From NCBI GenBank assembly GCA_040400875.1, contig JBBAPK010000057.1, positions 1 to 10,826 on the forward strand: 10,826 bases of DNA. The letters are read 5' to 3'. Shown in pieces: positions 6,995 through 10,826 of this stretch (position 1 is its first letter; each line of letters begins with the position of its first letter). The DNA is from PBB1 sp040400875 (GTDB lineage: Bacteria; Pseudomonadota; Gammaproteobacteria; Burkholderiales; Burkholderiaceae_C). Position numbers and translations under genes: made by a program. Under the pieces are notes generated by a model. It was not told the origin of the DNA and made no database searches. It saw nothing but the letters and a program-made list of their open reading frames with translations.

Positions 6995-7564
6995 ATGAAG
7001 AAACTGATCTCAAAGGCCGCCTTGCTGCTGGCCACCACGCTGGCCTTGCCCACTTCGGCAAATGCAGTTGTTTATTGGGACTGGTCGTTTGACGGGTATG
7101 TTTACGGTGACGGATACGATGGCTCAGGCCAACCTTTCGGCAACCTACCGCTCAAGGGTTCAGGAACCCTCATGACCGATGACCGAAACACATACCAAGA
7201 TGGGCCTCAGCAGATACCGTATTATCAAATCACCCAGATAACTGGTACATATAATGGAAATACCATAACCGGGCTGATTCCCGTCGAATCAGATGATTAT
7301 CCGAACGATAATAAGTTGCTCGATGATTATAAGTTGCTCACCAGCTATGGGGTATTATTTACAGCTGGAATATCACAGGTTTATATACGTTGGGATAATC
7401 AATATAATATTTTAAGTTCCAATGGTTATGGCCCATTCACTGCCACCGTTTCCCCCGTCCCCGTCCCCGTCCCCGCCCCCATCCCTGAACCCGAAACCTA
7501 CGCCCTGATGCTGGCAGGTCTGGCTTTGGTGGGTGCTGCTGCAAGGCGGCGCAAGGCGAAGTAA
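6995..7564 (+). CDS. PEP-CTERM sorting-domain secreted protein of unknown function
   Basis: The 189-residue protein begins MKKLISKAALLLATTLALPT with a signal peptide probably cut after A24 (SANA|VVYW). The mature part (25-150) is acidic and rich in Tyr, Gly, Asn and Asp; I recognise no domain in it. A proline linker, PVPVPVPAPIP, precedes the sorting signal: P164-E-P166, a hydrophobic helix about 169-183 (YALMLAGLALVGAAA), and the basic end RRRKAK. Such proteins are exported and processed by exosortase/EpsH in exopolysaccharide-producing, biofilm-forming bacteria; no exosortase is in this window. ATG 6995 has AGGAG at 6981-6985, 9 nt away; the frame is open upstream to 6848 but has no better start. 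The gene is AT-rich in its core and is the only one here ending in TAA. A strong terminator follows. Confidence 0.9.
   Translation: MKKLISKAALLLATTLALPTSANAVVYWDWSFDGYVYGDGYDGSGQPFGNLPLKGSGTLMTDDRNTYQDGPQQIPYYQITQITGTYNGNTITGLIPVESDDYPNDNKLLDDYKLLTSYGVLFTAGISQVYIRWDNQYNILSSNGYGPFTATVSPVPVPVPAPIPEPETYALMLAGLALVGAAARRRKAK
7453..7476 (+). repeat. In-frame hexanucleotide repeat in the Pro-Val linker
   Basis: CCCCGT occurs three times in tandem (7453-7470), followed by the variant CCCCGC. Each unit adds one Val-Pro dipeptide between the mature domain and the PEP-CTERM signal, so copy-number slippage would change linker length without breaking the frame. Confidence 0.8.
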
Positions 7565-7586
7565 ACCGTCAGTTCATCGACGCAGC

Positions 7587-7614
7587 AAAGCCGGCCCCAG
7601 TGGCCGGTTTTTTT
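7587..7614 (+). terminator. Rho-independent terminator after the PEP-CTERM gene
   Basis: The stem CCGGCC (7591-7596) with GGCCGG (7602-7607), lengthened by AAAG pairing with the following T run, has a 5-nt loop and seven Ts at 7608-7614. It lies 23 nt after the stop codon. The upstream A run means weaker function on the other strand is possible too. Confidence 0.88.
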
Positions 7615-7632
7615 GTGGGTGGAGAAATTCAA

Positions 7633-7818
7633 CCCTCACCCTGACCCTCTCCCGCAGGGAGAGGGAATTTGAGTCTGCCTTTCCTTCGGGGAGAGGGGAT
7701 GGATACACCCTCTCCCACAGGTGGGAGAGGGAGCTTGAACAGCCATCTCCCGCGACGCGTGAGATGGGGCTTGCATTGGCTCCCTCTCCCGCACGGCGGG
7801 AGAGGGCTGGGGTGAGGG
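7633..7818 (+). repeat. Palindromic GC-rich repeat, copy 2 (compound)
   Basis: The element is 186 bp with the same ends, CCCTCACCC and GGGTGAGGG, and the same orientation as copy 1. Its left half holds an extra short hairpin, CCCTCTCCC-GCA-GGGAGAGGG (from 7645), then a degenerate hairpin and the junction GGGGATGGATAC (7696-7707), which is also the unit border in the tandem array at 8568-8708. From 7708 on it repeats copy 1. The last hairpin (7782-7806) keeps both 11-bp arms but has loop ACG. It lies between the convergent PEP-CTERM and higA genes. Confidence 0.9.
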
Positions 7819-7847
7819 TAGCGGCCCCGCCCGCAGCCGCCCAGGCA

Positions 7848-8177
7848 TCAAGCGCGTGCGGCGGCGGGCGGTTCAGTCGGTGCGCGTTGCACCTGCATCG
7901 GCGCGGCCTTGAAGCGTTGCTCTGCTTGCCACATGTCATAGGCGTTTTGTTCCGCCAGCCACAGCCGTGCTTCGCCGCCACGGTCAACACCCAGCCACGC
8001 TTCGATGCGCAAGGCCATCTCGGGCGAAATGGCAGCGCGGCCGTTCAACACCCGAGACAAGGCCACGCGCGATACCCCGAGCTGCTGCGACGCTTGCGTG
8101 ACGGACAACCGAAGCGCGGGCAACACGTCATCGCGCAGCGTCAGGCCAGGGTGTGGGGGGTTGAACATGCGTGCCAT
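7848..8177 (-). CDS. higA: HigA-family antitoxin / transcriptional repressor
   Basis: The 109-residue protein begins MARMFNPPHPGLTLRDDVLP, the typical opening of short HigA antitoxins. An XRE/Cro-type helix-turn-helix covers about residues 25-51 (SVTQASQQLGVSRVALSRVL), with the recognition helix around 36-46. AAISPEMALRIEAWLG and LWLAEQNAYDMWQAEQ follow, as in the family. HigA binds and neutralises the HigB mRNA nuclease and represses its own operon. The start is set at 8177, not the in-frame ATG at 8228, because AGGAG (8186-8190) lies 8 nt before it and the family starts here. It begins 16 nt after the higB stop. The C-terminal 18 residues, rich in Ala and Pro, are a divergent tail. If higB is dead, this is an orphan antitoxin. 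Confidence 0.93.
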   Translation of the reverse strand: MARMFNPPHPGLTLRDDVLPALRLSVTQASQQLGVSRVALSRVLNGRAAISPEMALRIEAWLGVDRGGEARLWLAEQNAYDMWQAEQRFKAAPMQVQRAPTEPPAAARA

Positions 8178-8193
8178 GGTTGTTGCTCCTGCC

Positions 8194-8474
8194 TCAGCGG
8201 TAGTTCTGGTAGTCCACCAGGACGGCATCTGTGCCTTCGAATGTGAAGGTCATGCGCCAGTTGCCGCTGACCCACACGGAAAATGCCCTTTCAAGTCGCG
8301 GCCCTTCAACGGGTGCAGGCCCCATCCCGGTAGGTTCATGTCCTGCGCTTTCGTCGCAGCATTCAAACGACGCAGCATCGCCGCCAATCGCTGCGCGTGG
8401 GCAGCCTGAATGCCGGCAAGGCTGCCTTGCTCGAAGAACGATTTCAGGCCCTTGTGTCGGGACGACTTGATCAC
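8194..8474 (-). pseudogene. higB: HigB/RelE-type toxin, split by a -1 frameshift (pseudogene or recoded)
   Basis: HigB toxins cut mRNA on the ribosome. The N-terminal part runs from GTG 8474: MIKSSRHKGLKSFFEQGSLA, then HAQRLAAMLRRLNAATKAQD, then MNLPGWGLHPLKGRDLKGHF, 65 residues in all. The frame then goes wrong (PCGSAATGA, stop at 8250). The missing end, SVWVSGNWRMTFTFEGTDAV then LVDYQNYR, lies in the -1 frame down to TGA 8194-8196. Joined at the T run at 8283-8280 (minus strand CATTTTCC), the two give a 93-residue protein, the normal HigB size, with no other damage. Either one T was lost (mutation or sequencing error) or the ribosome slips: tRNA(Phe) on TTT can move back one base and still read TTT. 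The toxin-first order, followed 16 nt later by higA, is the usual higBA layout. Confidence 0.85.
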
Positions 8475-8479
8475 AACAA

Positions 8480-8508
8480 AGTGTATCGTGTAGAGATACG
8501 CGTATCAA
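8480..8508 (-). promoter_or_regulatory. higBA promoter with palindromic HigA operator
   Basis: On the minus strand a -35 TTGATA (8508-8503) and -10 TACACT (8485-8480) are 17 bp apart. The perfect 12-bp palindrome GATACGCGTATC (8495-8506) overlaps the -35 box. A second half-site, GTATC on the + strand at 8483-8487, overlaps the -10 box and forms a wider inverted repeat with GATAC at 8495-8499. This arrangement is what HigA autorepression would need. Only 5 bp separate the -10 box from the GTG start of higB. Confidence 0.7.
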
Positions 8509-8567
8509 TGCCCCGTAACGTCACAGGCAGCGGTGCAATCGCCTGCGATCACGCGCCGACCGGCACA

Positions 8568-8708
8568 CCCTCGCCCTGGCCCTCTCCCACAGGTGGGAGA
8601 GGGGATGGATACGGCCCTCGCCCTGGCCCTCTCCCACAGGCGGGAGAGGGGATGGATACGGCCCTCGCCCTGGCCCTCACCCACAGGCGGGAGAGGAGAT
8701 GGATACGG
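8568..8708 (+). repeat. Tandem array of three 47-bp palindromic units
   Basis: Three head-to-tail units (8568-8614, 8615-8661, 8662-8708) start CCCTCGCCCTGGCCCTC and end GAGATGGATACGG or GGGATGGATACGG. Each carries the CCCTCTCCCAC/GTGGGAGAGGG-type hairpin. Unit 1 has perfect 11-bp arms; units 2 and 3 have a C instead of T in the right arm; unit 3 has two more changes that weaken the hairpin. There are no spacers between units. The array runs directly into the full element at 8709-8828. Confidence 0.92.
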
Positions 8709-8828
8709 CCCTCACCCTAGCCCTCTCCCGGGGAGAGAGGGAACTTGAACAGCCATCTCCCGCGACGCGCGAGATGGGACTTGCATTGGCTCCCTCTCCC
8801 GCCCGGCGGGAGAGGGCTGGGGTGAGGG
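8709..8828 (+). repeat. Palindromic GC-rich repeat, copy 3
   Basis: This 120-bp element has the same orientation and ends (CCCTCACCC, GGGTGAGGG) as copies 1 and 2. Its centre, CTTGAACAGCCATCTCCC then ATGGGACTTGCATTGG, differs from theirs by only a few bases. The last hairpin (8792-8816) has the same 11-bp arms with loop CCG. It ends 19 bp past the stop of the minus-strand glycerate kinase gene and could act as its transcription end. The 59 bp between the higBA promoter and the array (8509-8567) show nothing recognisable. Confidence 0.9.
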
Positions 8829-8847
8829 GCGCAGCCTTGAATCGCGT

Positions 8848-10116
8848 TCACCCGCCGATCAGGATGGCCCGGAAGTCGTTGACGTTGGTGAGCGTCGGAC
8901 CGGTGACGACGCCGTCGCCCAGGGCGTGAAAAAAACCGTGGGCGTCATTGCGCTCAAGGCTGTTGGCGGGATGGATGCCCATGCTGCGTGCGCGCTGCAG
9001 CGTGTCGGGTGACACGCAGGCGCCGGCAATTTCTTCTTGCCCGTCCACACCATCGGTGTCGGCGGCCAGGGCGTGTACTGCGGGCTCGCCTTGCAGCGCC
9101 AGCGCCAGCGAGAGCAGGAATTCGACGTTGCGCCCGCCGCGACCATCGCCGCGCACCGTGACCGTGGTCTCGCCGCCCGAGAGCAAGACGCATGGCGGCT
9201 TGAAAGGCTGGCCGCGTCGGGCTACCTGAATGGCCATGGCCGCCATCACCTTGCCGACGTCGCGTGATTCGCCTTCGATGCGGTCGCTCAGGATGTGAGC
9301 GTTGATGCCCGCAGCTTCAGCCACGCGGGCGGCGGCTTCGAGCGCCATCTGCGGCGTGGCGATCAAGCGGGTTTCGATGCCTGACAAGCGCGCATCGCCG
9401 GGTTTGACGGACTCTGCGCGTTCGCTGCTCAACACCTCGAGCACATGGCCAGGCAAGGCGATGCCGTAACGGCGCACGATCGCCAGGGCATCGGCGCAGG
9501 TGGTGGCATCACCCACCGTCGGGCCCGAGGCGATGTCGCAGGGGTTATCGCCGGGCACGTCAGAAATCAGCAGGGTGACGACCTTGGCCGGATGGCATGC
9601 GGCGGCAAGCCGGCCGCCCTTGATGGCCGAAAGATGGCGCCGAACGCAATTGATCTCGCCGATGCTGGCGCCTGATTTCAGAAGCTGGCGGCCGAGCGCC
9701 TGCTTGTCTTGCAAGGTGATGCCGGCCAGTGGCAGGGCGAGCAAGGACGAGCCGCCGCCCGAGATCAGGCACAGCACCGTGTCGTCGGCGCTGAGACCCT
9801 GCACCTTTTCAAGGATGTGCCGCGCGGCGATGACGCCCGCCTCGTCGGGCACGGGATGAGCTGCCTCGATGACCTCGATGTGGCGGCAAGGCGCGGCATG
9901 CCCGTAGCGGGTCACCACCAGCCCTTCCAAGGGGCCAGGCCAGTTGTGCTCGACGGCACGCGCCATTTCTGCGCTGGCCTTGCCCGCGCCGATGACGATC
10001 AAGCGGCCTTTGGGCGCGGCCGGCAGATGGGCCGCCACGCAGCGTGCGGGTTGGGCGGCTTCGACGGCGGCTTGAAACATGCGCCGCAACAGGTCGGTGG
10101 AGCGGTCCATCGCCAT
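8848..10116 (-). CDS. Glycerate 2-kinase (GckA/TtuD, DUF4147-MOFRL family)
   Basis: The enzyme phosphorylates D-glycerate to 2-phosphoglycerate, feeding glyoxylate, glycolate or tartrate breakdown into glycolysis. Older annotations call the family hydroxypyruvate reductase. The 422-residue protein has the N-terminal DUF4147 part with VIGAGKAS (41-48), LISGGGSSLLALP (117-129) and NCVRRHLSAIKGGRLA (156-171). The C-terminal MOFRL part has LLSGGETTVTV (311-321), GGRNVEFLLSLAL (327-339) and ALAADTDGVDGQEE (349-362). The length is normal. ATG 10116 is chosen because it overlaps the upstream Sel1-gene stop as TGATG and gives a family-like start (MAMDRSTDLLRRMF); the open extension to 10149 lies inside that gene. 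ATG 10110 is also possible. Usual partners (gcl, hyi, tartronate semialdehyde reductase) are not in view. Confidence 0.93.
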   Translation of the reverse strand: MAMDRSTDLLRRMFQAAVEAAQPARCVAAHLPAAPKGRLIVIGAGKASAEMARAVEHNWPGPLEGLVVTRYGHAAPCRHIEVIEAAHPVPDEAGVIAARHILEKVQGLSADDTVLCLISGGGSSLLALPLAGITLQDKQALGRQLLKSGASIGEINCVRRHLSAIKGGRLAAACHPAKVVTLLISDVPGDNPCDIASGPTVGDATTCADALAIVRRYGIALPGHVLEVLSSERAESVKPGDARLSGIETRLIATPQMALEAAARVAEAAGINAHILSDRIEGESRDVGKVMAAMAIQVARRGQPFKPPCVLLSGGETTVTVRGDGRGGRNVEFLLSLALALQGEPAVHALAADTDGVDGQEEIAGACVSPDTLQRARSMGIHPANSLERNDAHGFFHALGDGVVTGPTLTNVNDFRAILIGG

Positions 10117-10820
10117 CAGCGGGCGGCTCTGGCCTTTCGGGCCTGCCAATCGCGCGCCAGCCGCTGTGCTTCTTCAAGCTGCGGCGGTGTCATCTGGCGT
10201 GCCACCAGCTCGGCGTTGAGCGTCGCGTCCTTGTCGCCAGTGGCCGCAGCCAGTTGCAGCCACATCGAGGCCCTGATGCTGTCCTTGGCCACGCCGCGCC
10301 CCTCGAAATAACTCAGACCGAGGTTGACCTGTGCCGGCACGTGGCCCTGCACCGCGGCCATCTTGTACCAGGACGAAGCCTCTTCGAGATCCTGCTGGTC
10401 GACGCCCTCGCCCTTCAGATAGGCGTTGCCAAGGGCGAACTGCGCGGCTGCAAACCCCTGCGTCGCGGCCAGCTTGTACCAGCCCACCGCCTGCGCGGAG
10501 TCTTGGTTAACACCCAACCCGGCGGCATAGGCGTTGCCCACGTTGTGCTGCGCCACCGCCAGACCCTGCTGGGCCGCCAGCCGGTACCAACGCAGAGCCA
10601 CAACAGGGTCAGCCGCCACGCCCTGCCCCAGGCCGTACATCACACCCAGGCAAAACTGCGCGTTCGGTGAGCCCTGGTCCGCGGCACTGCGGAACTTCTG
10701 CAATGCGACGGAATATTTCTGCTTCACATAGGCGGCCAAGCCATCTTCGAGATCACCCGCTCGCGCTGCGGGCGCGCTCAGCAGCAAACTGACGATGACG
10801 GCCCTCAGCAGCAGCTTCAT
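10116..10820 (-). CDS. Secreted Sel1-repeat (SLR/TPR-like) protein
   Basis: The 234-residue protein begins MKLLLRAVIVSLLLSAPAAR with a signal peptide probably cut after ARA (residue 21), so it should be periplasmic or exported. Four consecutive 36-37-residue Sel1 repeats follow at about 51-86, 87-122, 123-158 and 159-195. Each has the A-x-x-x-L-G-x-x-Y-x-x-G-x-G-V pattern and an aromatic W-Y/L-x-x-A-A-x-x-G end. A degenerate unit (27-50, YSVALQKFRSAADQG) comes before them. Sel1 repeats form helical scaffolds for protein contacts, so no reaction can be assigned. The charged C-terminus (PPQLEEAQRLARDWQARKA) is a common ending of such proteins. The stop overlaps the glycerate kinase start by one base. 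Only 6 bp remain upstream of the start, so its promoter is not visible. Confidence 0.9.
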   Translation of the reverse strand: MKLLLRAVIVSLLLSAPAARAGDLEDGLAAYVKQKYSVALQKFRSAADQGSPNAQFCLGVMYGLGQGVAADPVVALRWYRLAAQQGLAVAQHNVGNAYAAGLGVNQDSAQAVGWYKLAATQGFAAAQFALGNAYLKGEGVDQQDLEEASSWYKMAAVQGHVPAQVNLGLSYFEGRGVAKDSIRASMWLQLAAATGDKDATLNAELVARQMTPPQLEEAQRLARDWQARKARAAR

Positions 10821-10826
10821 CTCGAC

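Noticed and set aside
7533..8246. 237-codon + strand frame over repeat copy 2 and higA
   Set aside because: It is made of repeat sequence plus the antisense of higA, with no family resemblance.
8568..8828. CRISPR array
   Set aside because: The 47-bp units are directly adjacent, with no unique spacers, and no cas genes are present.
6540..8828. tRNA-inserted genomic island
   Set aside because: The tRNA is followed by accessory genes, but I found no second copy of its 3' end downstream and no integrase, so an integrative element is not supported.
8397..8929. Open frames through the 47-bp array encoding Pro-Ser-Pro-Trp repeats
   Set aside because: The peptide repeats arise only from the tandem DNA; there is no start site or secretion signal, and all frames are similarly open.

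Overview
The window looks like chromosomal DNA of a betaproteobacterium of the order Burkholderiales, probably close to the Comamonadaceae or Leptothrix/Rubrivivax group. The reasons are the high-GC coding sequence, the family-typical proteins (YbaK, PlsY, RF2, class I FBPase), an exosortase-type PEP-CTERM protein, and a tRNA-Thr(CGT) very like those of the group. The placement is by resemblance, not by a search. A run of exactly 100 N inside pepN shows that this is a scaffolded draft assembly.

Left part (1-1858). The tail of a Sua5/YrdC-type gene on the + strand converges on a minus-strand group: ybaK (Cys-tRNA(Pro) deacylase), plsY (glycerol-3-phosphate acyltransferase) and a small membrane-anchored glutaredoxin-like protein joined to plsY by an ATGA overlap. 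A 144-bp divergent intergenic region separates ybaK from prfB.

Middle part (1859-6663). A tight + strand cluster holds prfB (release factor 2, with the classic programmed +1 frameshift), pepN (aminopeptidase N, interrupted by the N gap) and fbp (fructose-1,6-bisphosphatase). A tRNA-Thr(CGT) gene and a clear rho-independent terminator follow. This is housekeeping sequence.

Accessory part (6664-8847). About 2.2 kb carries three copies of a GC-rich palindromic repeat, all in the same orientation, and between them two small gene units. One is a PEP-CTERM secreted protein with an AT-rich core, preceded by a sharp inverted repeat. The other is a minus-strand higBA toxin-antitoxin pair whose toxin frame is broken at a T4 run. 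The higBA promoter carries a palindromic operator and may give a leaderless toxin message. The third repeat copy is expanded into a 47-bp tandem array. I see no integrase or transposase.

Right part (8848-10820). On the minus strand a secreted Sel1-repeat protein overlaps by one base (TGATG) a glycerate 2-kinase/TtuD-type gene.

I did not find a convincing new multi-gene system. The most unusual material is the modular repeat family, the broken or frameshifting HigB, and the compositionally mosaic PEP-CTERM gene.
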